64,000 nt of DNA from Acidobacteriota bacterium (GCA_021780315.1 JAJXYY010000025.1:244920-308919), one strand, 5' to 3'. Counted from the first letter of the stretch, positions 9,221-18,911 are shown. Translations and numbers: made by a program. The notes: generated by a model not told the origin, from the letters alone.

Positions 9221-10164
9221 TACGCCCCCGCAGATTCAAGATGTGAAATATCACGAAAGAGTTGAAACCGCTCTTCAATCTCCTGTCGCGTTAGTGTCTC
9301 AAGACGCGCAGTCCCAAACTTCTCGACTGCAAACGAACCCATCACTCCGCCATAGAACATTGCCGATCGAAACACCGCCGGCGTCAACGCTGGCTGAGAT
9401 GCTAGATACCCGTAAAAGCCTCCCGCAAACGAGTCTCCCGCACCCGTTGGGTCAACGACATCTGCCATCGGAAGAGCAGGAGCGCGGAACGGCAAGGTCA
9501 TCGACACGGCTCCTGCAAAGGATCTGTCCCCAAAGAACGCAGTGGCACCATACTCGCCATGCTTCACCACTAAAATCTTCGGGCCCATCGACAAGACCTT
9601 CGCCGCAGCACGCACTAGGTTCGTCTCTCCCGCCAACATCCGGGCTTCTCCGTCATTGATTAAAAGCACATCCAGTTCACGCAGCACTGGCAGCAAACTT
9701 TCGCGATGGTCCGCAATCCAGTAGTTCATGGTGTCGCCACACACCATCCGCACCTCGGGCATCTGACGGCGAACTCGGCCTTGCAGAACCGGATCGATAT
9801 TTGCCAAAAATAGAAATTCACTGTCCACGTAGTGGGCTGGAATCTTCGGCTCAAATTTCGCAAATACGTTCAGGTCAGTCCCGAGAGTCTTCGCCTCATT
9901 CAGCGTGCCAGAGTACGATCCCGTCCAATGAAAACTCAGCCCAGGTGCCCGCTCAATACCCTCCGTATCTACGCCCCGGGAAGTCAGTACCATCTCATGC
10001 TGTGGTGTAAAGTCTTCACCGACTACAGCAATCACCCGCACTGGCGTGAAGTTACTTGCCGACAACGCGAAGTATGTTGCAGCACCTCCCAGGCATTTCG
10101 TCACGGACCCATGCGGAGTCTCTATGCTATCGAACGCTACCGAACCAACAACTAGAATCGACAT
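9220..10164 (-). CDS. PfkB-family carbohydrate/nucleoside kinase
   Basis: Ribokinase-fold kinase of 314 residues. The N-terminal strand MSILVVGSVAFDSIET, the GGAATYFA substrate/Gly motif and the C-terminal PfkB signature DPTGAGDSFAGG, which contains the catalytic Asp, are all visible. I chose ATG at 10164 because AAAGAGA lies just ahead and homologues begin at this strand; the frame stays open to 10236. It lies 84 bases after mtnP and is coupled to the glycosyltransferase. Next to mtnP, a role in handling the ribose phosphate or nucleoside produced from methylthioadenosine is tempting but unproven. The sugar specificity is unknown. Confidence 0.82.
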   Translation of the reverse strand: MSILVVGSVAFDSIETPHGSVTKCLGGAATYFALSASNFTPVRVIAVVGEDFTPQHEMVLTSRGVDTEGIERAPGLSFHWTGSYSGTLNEAKTLGTDLNVFAKFEPKIPAHYVDSEFLFLANIDPVLQGRVRRQMPEVRMVCGDTMNYWIADHRESLLPVLRELDVLLINDGEARMLAGETNLVRAAAKVLSMGPKILVVKHGEYGATAFFGDRSFAGAVSMTLPFRAPALPMADVVDPTGAGDSFAGGFYGYLASQPALTPAVFRSAMFYGGVMGSFAVEKFGTARLETLTRQEIEERFQLFRDISHLESAGA

Positions 10165-10248
10165 AATCTCTTTCCACAAACAATTCGAAAATAAATTAGA
10201 AATCACCATCGATTGAGTCTCAATGGCAAATTGCACCGAGCCTAAGCA

Positions 10249-11112
10249 CTATGCCAGATACTTATTCAATAGCAATCCAAGACGCTCTCGCACTGCGGGA
10301 GGAATAGCCTTGCGATCTGTCAATACCGCATACTTCAGCGCACTTCCACACGCACAATTTCGTTCCGCCGGCATCGCAGCAATCGCGGCCTTTACAACCC
10401 GGGCTGCGTTCTCCGCATTCTGGTGTAACACTGCAACCACCTGATCCACTGTCACATCGTCATGACCTTCACGCCAGCAGTCGTAGTCCGTCACCATCGC
10501 CATGGTTGCATAGCAAATCTCCGCCTCCCGCGCCAGCTTTGCCTCCTGCAGATTCGTCATGCCGATCACATCGGCGCCCCAAGTGCGATAGAGATTTGAC
10601 TCGGCACGCGTGGAGAATTGCGGCCCTTCCATGCACACATACGTTCCGCCGCGCTTACCAACTACTCCGACCGTATCGCACGCATCGGCAAATACCTGCA
10701 GCACTGTTCCGCACACTGGGTCACCAAAGCCTACATGGGCAACAATCCCCTCACCAAAAAAAGTCCCAACTCGCGCAAACGTCCGGTCGATGAACTGATC
10801 AGGCATCACAAAGTCTGTGGGCTTGTGTTCTTCCTTCAGCGAACCAACCGCCGAGACCGACAGAATCCGTTCCACGCCAAGCATTTTCATCGCGAAAATA
10901 TTCGCACGAAAATTCAACTCGCTCGGCATTATCCGATGACCGCGGCCATGTCGAGCCAGAAAGGCTACCGACCGCCCCTCCAGCTTACCCATCACCAACG
11001 CGTCGGAAGGTTCTCCAAACGGTGTAACGATATGCTCTTCGCGCACCTCGGTTAGTCCAGGCATAGCATACAGACCGCTGCCCCCAATAATTCCAATCTC
11101 TGCTTTGCTCAA
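10249..11112 (-). CDS. mtnP: S-methyl-5'-thioadenosine phosphorylase
   Basis: Phosphorolyses methylthioadenosine, a by-product of polyamine and other SAM-using reactions, to adenine and 5-methylthioribose-1-phosphate. Family marks are IGIIGGSGLY at the start, the phosphate-site ARHGRGH, the CMEGPQFSTRAES block and the GMTNLQEAKLAREAEI region, which in PNP-family proteins lines the base and ribose pocket. I prefer the TTG at 11112, which has AGGAG seven bases upstream and gives MSKAEIGIIGG. An ATG at 11127 overlaps the upstream stop as ATGA and would add five residues. The gene is in an apparent operon between a secreted metallopeptidase and a PfkB kinase. Confidence 0.92.
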   Translation of the reverse strand: MSKAEIGIIGGSGLYAMPGLTEVREEHIVTPFGEPSDALVMGKLEGRSVAFLARHGRGHRIMPSELNFRANIFAMKMLGVERILSVSAVGSLKEEHKPTDFVMPDQFIDRTFARVGTFFGEGIVAHVGFGDPVCGTVLQVFADACDTVGVVGKRGGTYVCMEGPQFSTRAESNLYRTWGADVIGMTNLQEAKLAREAEICYATMAMVTDYDCWREGHDDVTVDQVVAVLHQNAENAARVVKAAIAAMPAERNCACGSALKYAVLTDRKAIPPAVRERLGLLLNKYLA

Positions 11113-11123
11113 GAAATTGCTCC

Positions 11124-12725
11124 TCATTCTGCTGGCTGCGCAACCAGTTGCGTTGCCGACTCCTTCAAAGTATATCGCTGCACAGACTTCGCCCTTATCA
11201 TCCCAAAGGACGATAACGCCCGCGCCACACCCAGCGACAATTCAGTATCTCCACTTACAGCAATCTTTACCGGCTCATCCGACTGCATACTCCAGATGCT
11301 GTCCCGCAGCTTCCGCGCCAAAGCGACCGGGAAACCCTCACTCACCAACACTCCGGTGCCTGAAATCGAAAGCAGAACATCTCCCTCGCTGGTCGAATAC
11401 ACTTGCTCTCCCACATTTACTTCATCCTTCATCCGCCGAACCACATGAGAGTACTTGCGAGGTAACTGCGCCGCATATACCCGTACAAACGAACGTGCCG
11501 AATCAGGATTCTTCCATCGCGAACTATAGAGCAGGGCCAACGAACTCGTCGCTTCCCTCTCCGCCTCCGTCACAGCAGACTTCTTCTGGGCCGCATAGTA
11601 GATGCCGCCGTTCCATGCCGGAGCTAATGCCTCCGCCATCTCCCGCCCACCATACAACTCAGTCAAGATGCGTACGTCCAGCTCACCCATCACGCCCAGG
11701 TCGTACGGTGTATAGTCCGCGTCCAGCAGTGGATGAATATCCGGAAACCGCAAAACGGGTACCAACGCGTGCGAAAGGTATGCCGCGGGTGTCATAATCT
11801 CGAAGCTCGAAGAAGGCGGATTCACCAACACCCCGGCAAACGCCGTCTCTCTGCCCTCTTTCACCAATACCGCCTGCTCAAAACTCAACCCCGCGCTGTA
11901 GGGGAACAACAGCGATTCCTGAAGCAGCAGTGGTGCGCGAGCCAGCACTGGCGAACCAGCAGTATCCGAAACGGTGTCCTTTAGCCGATCAGCCAGCCCC
12001 GGAGCATCCGCCAGCGTATGCCCAGTCCCACGCAGCGAGTAGTCCAGAAATACTGCCATCGCCTGGCCCTCCGCCACTGCGGTACGTGCCGTATCTGCCT
12101 CATCCGTCTGCACATAGTGGTTGTCTTCTGTCACCGTACGTGCGATTCCGCTCATGCTCACATTCGACCACTGCGTCAACCCCACCCGTTGGTCCTGTAG
12201 TGCATGGGTCAGTTCATGCGCCAGCACCGGCTTCTGCTCCTCCGGCTGTATCCAATCTAGCAAGTTCACGGTCTTCGTCTTGTTATCGTAAAACCCTGCA
12301 ATTTGCTCCGTTAGCAACGAGAGCAAAAACGGACGGAGATGAAAATCACGATCCAGCAGCCCAAATTTTTTAAGCACGATCTCTGAGCGCTCCATCTTTC
12401 GCGCCCCTTCATCTTCATCGAACTTTTTGCGCAAATAGCGATTCACCTCGTCCCGTGATATCAACTTGCGCTTCACGCCATGCACGATTGGCAACTGCGT
12501 ATCTTCACTCACAAAGCGCAGAATCTCGTCCACCGACCGGAACAGCTCCTTGGCCTGAGCTTTGCTCATACGGCGCTGCACGGTGTTTGCCCCATCACCT
12601 GTCGTTGGCGAACTAGGGCCAGCCGTCGAAGTCTGCGCTACTCCAGTCTTCCAACCCGCCAGCAATACCGCTGCCCACAGTAACAGCACACATCGTCCAC
12701 CCCAAGCACAACCTACTCTCAGCAA
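11124..12725 (-). CDS. Secreted HExxH zinc metallopeptidase-like protein
   Basis: The 533-residue product has an N-terminal signal/anchor (about residues 8-30) and a central HELTHALQDQ motif, the HExxH zinc site of gluzincin-type peptidases. Downstream acidic stretches could provide the third ligand (for example AVAEGQAMAVFLDY, about 60 residues later, or later Glu residues). I do not recognise a named family. The TTG start at 12725 is supported by GGGGAGGA about six bases upstream. It heads the minus-strand run that leads into mtnP and is divergent from ygfZ, with 63 bases between them that must hold both promoters. The substrate is unknown. Confidence 0.68.
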   Translation of the reverse strand: MLRVGCAWGGRCVLLLWAAVLLAGWKTGVAQTSTAGPSSPTTGDGANTVQRRMSKAQAKELFRSVDEILRFVSEDTQLPIVHGVKRKLISRDEVNRYLRKKFDEDEGARKMERSEIVLKKFGLLDRDFHLRPFLLSLLTEQIAGFYDNKTKTVNLLDWIQPEEQKPVLAHELTHALQDQRVGLTQWSNVSMSGIARTVTEDNHYVQTDEADTARTAVAEGQAMAVFLDYSLRGTGHTLADAPGLADRLKDTVSDTAGSPVLARAPLLLQESLLFPYSAGLSFEQAVLVKEGRETAFAGVLVNPPSSSFEIMTPAAYLSHALVPVLRFPDIHPLLDADYTPYDLGVMGELDVRILTELYGGREMAEALAPAWNGGIYYAAQKKSAVTEAEREATSSLALLYSSRWKNPDSARSFVRVYAAQLPRKYSHVVRRMKDEVNVGEQVYSTSEGDVLLSISGTGVLVSEGFPVALARKLRDSIWSMQSDEPVKIAVSGDTELSLGVARALSSFGMIRAKSVQRYTLKESATQLVAQPAE

Positions 12726-12788
12726 TGTCTTCCTCCCCGCAGCCCGTTATAATCACAGTGTACGCAGAGTTCCGTCGCCTCGTCCGCC

Positions 12789-13808
12789 ATGACCCCTACA
12801 GCCCATTCCGACCTCAGCCTCGCGAACCATGCGACCGTAGAGTCCCAGATGTCTGCGCTCCTCCAGCACACTGCCACCGCTCCGCTCGATACCACCGGCT
12901 GGATCCGGGTCAGCGGAGACGATCGCATCCGTTGGCTTAATGGCATGGTCACCAACTCGATTCAGCAACTCGATCCCTGCATTGGCACCTACAACTTTCT
13001 CCTGAACGCACAGGGCCGCATTCAAGGAGACGCTTACGTCTTCGCGGAACCAGACGCTATTTTGATAGAGACGAGCCGCTCTGCAGTTCCCAGCCTCATT
13101 AGCCTGCTCGACCAGTTCATCATCATGGACGATGTGGAGCTTACTGATATCAGCGACCAGCAGGCTGGACTCCTCGTCATCGGCCCACAGGCATCGACTC
13201 TCCTCCAGTCCCTCAATCTTCCGACTGACAGCCTCAAGCCCCTGCAGCGCATGCTGCACCATTGGAACGGCTCGCCAATCATTGTCCTACACGCCTACAG
13301 TCCGCTCACTCCGCGCTTTGAGATTTGGGCATCATCGACCACCACGGCAGCCCTTGCCGCAGCACTTCACCATATCGGAGCTACACCCTGCGAGCCGGCG
13401 GCTATCGAAGCTCTCCGTATCCTCGAAGGAACTCCGCTTTTCGGAACAGATATTCGCGACAAGGTACTGCCGCAGGAGACCGCCCAGACCCGTGCCCTCC
13501 ACTTCGCCAAAGGCTGCTACCTCGGTCAGGAGATCGTTGAACGAATCCGTTCCCGCGGCAACGTGCATCGAACCTTCGCTACCTTCCTACTCGAAGGGAC
13601 TCTGCCCATCGCTGGAGCCGCGCTGGTTGCGGAAGATAAGCCAATAGGCGAACTTACCTCCATTGCCACGATCCCAATTGATGGCAAGACTGTCCAACTC
13701 GCCCTCGGCTATATACGCCGAGAGGCCCTCGAACGAAATTTACCCATCCGCTACGACGGCGGAAAGGTAACTCCTATCAGCCTCCCCTACAGAATTGAAG
13801 CACCATAA
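12789..13808 (+). CDS. ygfZ: YgfZ/GcvT-like folate-binding protein
   Basis: A 339-residue protein of the YgfZ group, which uses tetrahydrofolate to help repair or assemble certain Fe-S clusters. The diagnostic motif KGCYLGQE is present near residue 238, and the N-terminal block GWIRVSGDDRIRWLNGMVTN matches the folate-binding domain shared with GcvT. An internal ATG at 12849 could be the real start, since many homologues begin nearer that point. It is the first gene of a four-gene plus-strand set with the DUF1844, MBL-hydrolase and ribF genes. Confidence 0.88.
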   Translation: MTPTAHSDLSLANHATVESQMSALLQHTATAPLDTTGWIRVSGDDRIRWLNGMVTNSIQQLDPCIGTYNFLLNAQGRIQGDAYVFAEPDAILIETSRSAVPSLISLLDQFIIMDDVELTDISDQQAGLLVIGPQASTLLQSLNLPTDSLKPLQRMLHHWNGSPIIVLHAYSPLTPRFEIWASSTTTAALAAALHHIGATPCEPAAIEALRILEGTPLFGTDIRDKVLPQETAQTRALHFAKGCYLGQEIVERIRSRGNVHRTFATFLLEGTLPIAGAALVAEDKPIGELTSIATIPIDGKTVQLALGYIRREALERNLPIRYDGGKVTPISLPYRIEAP

Positions 13809-13851
13809 CGGGTCAGATCAACATCTGATTTTTTGAAGAGAGAATGTAACC

Positions 13852-14475
13852 ATGTCTGAATCAAACAAGCCCTTTGTCGTCACCGATCGCCGCAAGTTCA
13901 CCCTCGACGGAGATCTCCGTCCCGACGCAGATCCGTCCCCAGCAAAAGAACCCCGCGAAACCCCTCCGCCTCCCGTCGCCGAGACTCCGGAGCCTCCACC
14001 TTCGCCCACAGAGTCTGCCGCCGAGCCCGAGCTGCCCGAAGGCCCCACCGCCGAGCAAACCGATCAGGCTCGTCTTGCCTACCAGGCCACCTCAGACCGC
14101 CTAGACACCGCCATTCGCGCCGCGAATCCAGGCATGGATCACCCCCCTGCCATGAGCTTCGATCAACTCATCCAGTCTGTCTACATGACCACCATCATGC
14201 AGCTTGGTGGCGCCACTCCCGAAGGCCAGCAACCCCGCGTCGACCTCATGGGGGCTCGTCAGAGCATCGACATGCTCGCAGTCCTTGCAGATAAGACCAA
14301 AGGCAATCTTTCGCCCGATGAAGACCGACTCCTCGATAGCGCCCTCTTTGAGACGCGTATGGCCTTCCTGGACGTCACTCAGGCCCTCGCCCGGTCAGCT
14401 GCAGCCAAAGCCCCAGGTACTGGCCCCGGTGCAGGCCCCACCCCCGGGCCGGGCCGCCCCAGCATCGTCCGCTAA
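13852..14475 (+). CDS. DUF1844 domain protein
   Basis: The first 65 residues or so are charged and Pro/Glu-rich, probably disordered. The middle (residues 100-180) carries the conserved DUF1844 helices, beginning at SFDQLIQSVYMTTIMQLGG, with VDLMGARQSIDMLAVL and a GNLSPDEDRLL turn. A short Gly/Pro tail ends the protein. DUF1844 is found in Acidobacteriota, Deltaproteobacteria and relatives without a known biochemical function. The gene lies 43 bases after ygfZ and three bases before the MBL hydrolase, so it is very likely co-transcribed. Confidence 0.85.
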   Translation: MSESNKPFVVTDRRKFTLDGDLRPDADPSPAKEPRETPPPPVAETPEPPPSPTESAAEPELPEGPTAEQTDQARLAYQATSDRLDTAIRAANPGMDHPPAMSFDQLIQSVYMTTIMQLGGATPEGQQPRVDLMGARQSIDMLAVLADKTKGNLSPDEDRLLDSALFETRMAFLDVTQALARSAAAKAPGTGPGAGPTPGPGRPSIVR

Positions 14476-14478
14476 CCC

Positions 14479-15288
14479 ATGCAGGCCACCCTTACCTTCC
14501 TCGGCAGCGGCACCTCCATGGGGGTGCCTACCCTGGGCTGTGACTGTCCGGTCTGTACCTCCGCGGTAGACCCCAATGGCGACGCACGCAACCGGCGAAC
14601 CCGTCCCTCAATCCGCCTCGTCTACAACCAGCGCACAGTCCTCATCGATACCGGCCCCGACTTCCATGCACAGGCTCTCCGGGAAGGCATCCGGCGCGTC
14701 GATGCAGTGCTCTACACCCACAGCCACGCCGACCACATCCTTGGCTTTGACGATCTGCGACCACTCAGCTTCCACGTCAATGGCAACCTGCCCATCTACG
14801 CCGACGACCCAACCGCCAGCGCACTCGAACGTGTCTTCGACTACACCTTCCCCACAGACCCCGCCAAGCGTTATCCCACCAGCGCGCGCGTTCAGCTTCA
14901 CCGGCTTGGTCCCGCTCCCGGCTCAATCGTCGATATCTTCGGAGCAGAGTTTCGGAAGATCCCCATCACCCACGGTCGCCAGCAGATTACCGGTTACCGT
15001 TTCGGCAACGCTGCCTATCTCACCGACATGAGCGATATTCCCGATGAAAGCCTGCCTCTCCTCCAGAACCTGGACATCCTCATCCTCGACGCGCTTCGCC
15101 ACGAACCTCACTTCAGCCACTCCCACCTCGCCAAGTCCATTGCCTACGTTGAAAAACTAAGGCCACAACGCGCTTACTTCACCCACATGGGTCACGACCT
15201 CGACCACGCCACCACCGAAGCAACTCTTCCCTCGCACATCCGCCTCGCCTTCGACGGCCTTCAACTCACTTTCGAGATCGCCCCATGA
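14479..15288 (+). CDS. MBL-fold metal-dependent hydrolase, PhnP/lipoate-associated type
   Basis: Metallo-beta-lactamase fold protein of 269 residues. The N-terminal FLGSGTSMGVP and the CDCPVCTS cluster are typical of the PhnP subgroup. The metal-binding motif THSHADH (HxHxDH) is near residue 80, with later ligands in PITHG, AYLTDMSD and FTHMGHDLDH. PhnP members act on cyclic phosphodiesters such as ribose 1,2-cyclic phosphate. With ygfZ and ribF as neighbours the substrate here is open. The ATG follows the DUF1844 stop by three bases and its stop overlaps the ribF start (ATGA). Confidence 0.87.
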   Translation: MQATLTFLGSGTSMGVPTLGCDCPVCTSAVDPNGDARNRRTRPSIRLVYNQRTVLIDTGPDFHAQALREGIRRVDAVLYTHSHADHILGFDDLRPLSFHVNGNLPIYADDPTASALERVFDYTFPTDPAKRYPTSARVQLHRLGPAPGSIVDIFGAEFRKIPITHGRQQITGYRFGNAAYLTDMSDIPDESLPLLQNLDILILDALRHEPHFSHSHLAKSIAYVEKLRPQRAYFTHMGHDLDHATTEATLPSHIRLAFDGLQLTFEIAP

Positions 15289-16286
15289 ACATCTACCGCA
15301 CTTTATCCGAACTGCCGTCGGGCCTCGGCTCTACCGTCGCCACCATTGGCAACTTCGACGGGGTCCATCGTGGCCATCAGTGGGTCATCGCCGAGGTCAT
15401 CTCACGCGCCAGCGCACTTCAGGCGCACTCGCTCGCCATCACCTTTGAACCCCACCCATCTCGGGTTCTTCGCCCCGATTCTGCGCAGCCACTGATCACA
15501 CCACTCGCCAAGAAACTATCTCTCCTCGAAGCCACCGGAATTGAATCCGTTCTGGTACTGCCTTTTACCAAAGCTCTACGCCACACCACCGCCCGCAGTT
15601 TCGCTACCGAAGTTCTCCACTCCGCGCTTCACATCGTCGAACTGCACGAAGGCGAGAACTTTCGCTTCGGCTATCAGGCTGAAGCCGGAGTAGATACCCT
15701 CGAACAGCTAGGCCGTGAACTTGGCTTCCACGTCTGCGTCTATTCCCCGCGCATCCTACGCAGAGACCCCATCTCCTCCACTCGCATCCGCCAACGCATC
15801 GCCGCTGGTGACCTAAGCCAAGCCCGTGCCCTGCTCGGTCGCAGCTTTGCCATCGCAAGCACCCCGGCCTCAGGCCGAGGCTACGGAACACGCTACACCG
15901 TACCCACCATCAATCTGGCACCCTACCCCGAACTCCTCCCGGCCAATGGCGTCTATGCCACCACCCTCACCATAGGATTAGGCGTTGACGCAGAGACGTT
16001 CCAGGCCGTCACCAACGTCGGCAATCGCCCTACCTTTGGCGCAGACTCCTTCTCTGTCGAGTCCCACCTGCTCAATTTTCACCCCATCGATCTCAACGAG
16101 CAAACTCCGCTCTGCCTCACGTTTCTCAAGCGGCTTCGCCCCGAGATTCGTTGGCCCAATCCCGAGGCTTTACGACAGCAAATCGTCCGCGATGTAGCTC
16201 AGGCACATCACTTTTTTACTCTTTGTCAGGTGACCCATGCGAAACATCCGGACGCTCTTCCTCGGCCGACTTTGCTGGAGCAATAG
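15285..16286 (+). CDS. ribF: Bifunctional riboflavin kinase/FAD synthetase
   Basis: Converts riboflavin to FMN and then FAD. The N-terminal nucleotidyltransferase domain shows TIGNFDGVHRGH and the later SSTRIRQ motif; the C-terminal kinase barrel shows GRGYGTRYTVPTINL, ANGVYAT and TNVGNRPTFG. The length of 333 residues is slightly longer than usual because the last 25 residues or so run on after the kinase core. This tail overlaps the 3' end of the convergent penicillin-binding protein gene by 71 bases. Its start overlaps the MBL-hydrolase stop. Confidence 0.93.
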   Translation: MNIYRTLSELPSGLGSTVATIGNFDGVHRGHQWVIAEVISRASALQAHSLAITFEPHPSRVLRPDSAQPLITPLAKKLSLLEATGIESVLVLPFTKALRHTTARSFATEVLHSALHIVELHEGENFRFGYQAEAGVDTLEQLGRELGFHVCVYSPRILRRDPISSTRIRQRIAAGDLSQARALLGRSFAIASTPASGRGYGTRYTVPTINLAPYPELLPANGVYATTLTIGLGVDAETFQAVTNVGNRPTFGADSFSVESHLLNFHPIDLNEQTPLCLTFLKRLRPEIRWPNPEALRQQIVRDVAQAHHFFTLCQVTHAKHPDALPRPTLLEQ

Positions 16287-18768
16287 CTCCAGCAGGCACA
16301 GTCGACGACGGGGGCAAAGGAGGGCGTCCGACCGGAGATCCAACCAACGGAGCCACAGATTGCTTCCCAGAGTTCTGACGCTCTCCACTACCTCCAGCGG
16401 CCACATCCCTCCCATCTACGGGAGACGGGCGTTCAGACACCGCTGCGCCAGCAACACCCGGTGACAACGGCACTTCCAATACCTTCTTCGGTTCGCCCGC
16501 CGTCGCAAACGATTCTTCAGGCTTACTCGCAATCGCAGCACGCATAAAGTCCATCCATATTGGTAGGGCTGCCCTTGCACCTGTCTCCTTCTCCCCCAAG
16601 GACTGTCGGTCGTCGAACCCAATCCACGTTCCACATGTCACAGTAGGCGAAAATCCAACAAACCAGGCATCGGTATAGTCGTTCGTGGTTCCGGTCTTTC
16701 CCCCCAGAGGATGCTTCAACTGGCTAGCCGCAGCCCCAGTACCCGACTTCACCACTGCTTGTAGAAACTCCATCATCGTCCGTGCCGTATCCACGGAGAT
16801 CACCTCTTTCACCTGCGGGGTGCTCACTGGCAGAGGCAATCCATCCGCCTGTGTAACCTTCTGAATGAAGTGAGGCTCAATTCGAATCCCATCGTTCGGA
16901 AATACGCTATACGCCCCAACCTGCTCCGCCAACGTAATGTCTGCAGAGCCAATGGCCACAGGAAGAAACGGCGGAATATTGCTCGTAATTCCGAATCGGT
17001 GCGCCATCTCAATCACCTTCCGAATTCCAACTCGATCCGCCAATTTCAGAGCAGGTATGTTCCTTGACTCAGCAAACGCATTCAAGAGAGTCATGGGACC
17101 TTTATAGTCTGCTTCGTAGTTATGCGGCGTGTACGGCCCATTCGGTGTCGGAAAGCTCGTCGGCCCATCTACGACGATGTCCGTCGGCTTAGCTCCCGCC
17201 TCAACGGCTGTGGCATAGACATACGGTTTGAAGGAAGATCCCACCTGCCGTTGCGCTTGTGTCGCTCGATTAAACTGCGACAAAGCAAAGTCTCGACCGC
17301 CCACCATCGCCAGCACCTCGCCATTCGCGTTGTTCACCGCCATCAGGGACGCCTGCGTCCCGCTATCCTGCTGTAGTGAGACATGAGCCGCACCATCGGA
17401 TGCCACGGATTCCACGCGAACATAAACCACGTCGCCCGTCTTCAGAAAACTATCGCCGTCCACATTCTGCGACCACTTCCAATCCTCCGGCGTCATTACC
17501 GCCTGCTGCTCTCCCAGCTTCACAACAACGCGCCTCGCAGCAGCCGTCAGCACCAACCCATGTACGTAGCTCCCCGGAACCGCGCGCTCCGTCCAGTCCG
17601 GATGCCGATAGCTCTCCACATCCAGACCTTCCAGCACCACATTTTGCAGATGAGCCTTCCATCCATGACGGCGCTCATAGGTCGCAGTGCCATCCAGAAT
17701 TGCCTTGTTTGCCACCCGCTGCAGATCGAGATCAAGCGTCGTATAGACCCGCAGGCCCGCGGCATGCACAGCGTCCACGCCATACTCTTTCTCCAGTTGC
17801 CGCCGCACTTCCTCCACAAAGTACGGGGCAACGCTGTTCGGCGGTGACTGGATATGCAGCCCCAACGGAGCAGCCTTGGCAGAAGCAGCCTGCTGCGGCG
17901 TAATCTTCCGGTCATCCAACATCTCAGTCAACACCAGGTTACGCCGTCGAAGCGCACGCTCCGGATACCGCACCGGCGAATAGTATTCCGGTCCCTTTGG
18001 CAACGCTGCCAGCAACGCCGCCTCCGGCAATGTCAGGTCCTTGGCGCGCTTGCTGAAGTAGTACTCCGCTCCCGCTTCAAAACCATACGTTCCGCGCCCT
18101 AGATAAATCTGGTTCGCATACAACGCAAAGATCTGCTGTTTCGTAAACCGCCGTTCAATCTGCAGCGACAAATATATCTCCTGCACCTTCCGGCCATAGG
18201 TCTTCTGCGACGATAGAAACAGGTTCCTCGCCAGTTGCATCGTCAGAGTAGATGCCCCCTGCGCCTTCCCGCTGCTGTGCAGATCCCGATACGCGGCACC
18301 CACCGCACGAAACAGGTTCACCCCCCAGTTTCGCTCGAAGCTCTTGTCTTCAATGGAGATAATCGCGTCCCGCAGCACCGGAGAAAACTCGGAATACGGC
18401 ACCACCACTCGTCGCTCCAGCGCAAACGAACCAAATACCCTGCCATGAATGTCGTACAACTCCGTCGTAGTGTTTGGACGATATCGAGCCAGGTCGTCCA
18501 TCTGCGGTAGGTCGATCGAGTAGACCACCATCAACCCACACAGCGCGCCAAACACCGCCGACAACCCCAGCAATACGGCAAAGGTCGCACGCACCGCCAT
18601 TCGTCGGGTCGGGTAATCCGGCCCGGAAAGCGTGATGCGCCGCAGCAATTGCCGCCAGCGTGGCACGACCACCTCAATTTCGGGCTCTGCATCTTGATTG
18701 AAAAGGCTCAGCACAGCCCCAACATAGCACGAGGCTCCCAGCAAAGTCCGGCCTGAAACGGATTCCAC
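16216..18768 (-). CDS. Class A penicillin-binding protein (PBP1a-like transglycosylase/transpeptidase)
   Basis: The 850-residue product has a cytoplasmic N-terminus, one transmembrane helix near residues 58-85, a GT51 glycosyltransferase domain and a transpeptidase domain. In GT51 the catalytic Glu is in ISIEDKSFERNWGVN, where the usual His and Asp after it are both Asn. The block STLTMQLARNLFLS is intact. Transpeptidase motifs are SSFK (in GSSFKPYVYA), SRN and KTGTT. A Pro/Ala-rich tail of about 100 residues ends the protein. It polymerises and cross-links peptidoglycan on the periplasmic side. GTG starts at 18768 or 18714 are both possible and neither has a strong ribosome site. Confidence 0.9.
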   Translation of the reverse strand: MESVSGRTLLGASCYVGAVLSLFNQDAEPEIEVVVPRWRQLLRRITLSGPDYPTRRMAVRATFAVLLGLSAVFGALCGLMVVYSIDLPQMDDLARYRPNTTTELYDIHGRVFGSFALERRVVVPYSEFSPVLRDAIISIEDKSFERNWGVNLFRAVGAAYRDLHSSGKAQGASTLTMQLARNLFLSSQKTYGRKVQEIYLSLQIERRFTKQQIFALYANQIYLGRGTYGFEAGAEYYFSKRAKDLTLPEAALLAALPKGPEYYSPVRYPERALRRRNLVLTEMLDDRKITPQQAASAKAAPLGLHIQSPPNSVAPYFVEEVRRQLEKEYGVDAVHAAGLRVYTTLDLDLQRVANKAILDGTATYERRHGWKAHLQNVVLEGLDVESYRHPDWTERAVPGSYVHGLVLTAAARRVVVKLGEQQAVMTPEDWKWSQNVDGDSFLKTGDVVYVRVESVASDGAAHVSLQQDSGTQASLMAVNNANGEVLAMVGGRDFALSQFNRATQAQRQVGSSFKPYVYATAVEAGAKPTDIVVDGPTSFPTPNGPYTPHNYEADYKGPMTLLNAFAESRNIPALKLADRVGIRKVIEMAHRFGITSNIPPFLPVAIGSADITLAEQVGAYSVFPNDGIRIEPHFIQKVTQADGLPLPVSTPQVKEVISVDTARTMMEFLQAVVKSGTGAAASQLKHPLGGKTGTTNDYTDAWFVGFSPTVTCGTWIGFDDRQSLGEKETGARAALPIWMDFMRAAIASKPEESFATAGEPKKVLEVPLSPGVAGAAVSERPSPVDGRDVAAGGSGERQNSGKQSVAPLVGSPVGRPPLPPSSTVPAGAIAPAKSAEEERPDVSHGSPDKE

Positions 18769-18841
18769 TCTTGCCCGGACTCAACCGCATACACGTCGCA
18801 TGGCTAGCTTCCTGCTGATCCTTCACATCCATAACAACCAA

Positions 18842-18875
18842 AAGCAGAAGTCGAGCCATCGCCCGACCTCTGCTT
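18842..18875 (-). terminator. Rho-independent terminator-like hairpin after sucA
   Basis: Arms AAGCAGA (18842-18848) and TCTGCTT (18869-18875) pair, with a further inner GTCG/CGAC pairing across one mismatch. Read on the minus strand the hairpin is followed by TTGGTTGTT. It lies 37 bases after the sucA stop and before the penicillin-binding protein gene, so it may separate the two transcripts. Confidence 0.6.
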
Positions 18876-18911
18876 CGCAAACCGAAAGAACCATTGCTCT
18901 TCTCGCAGACG

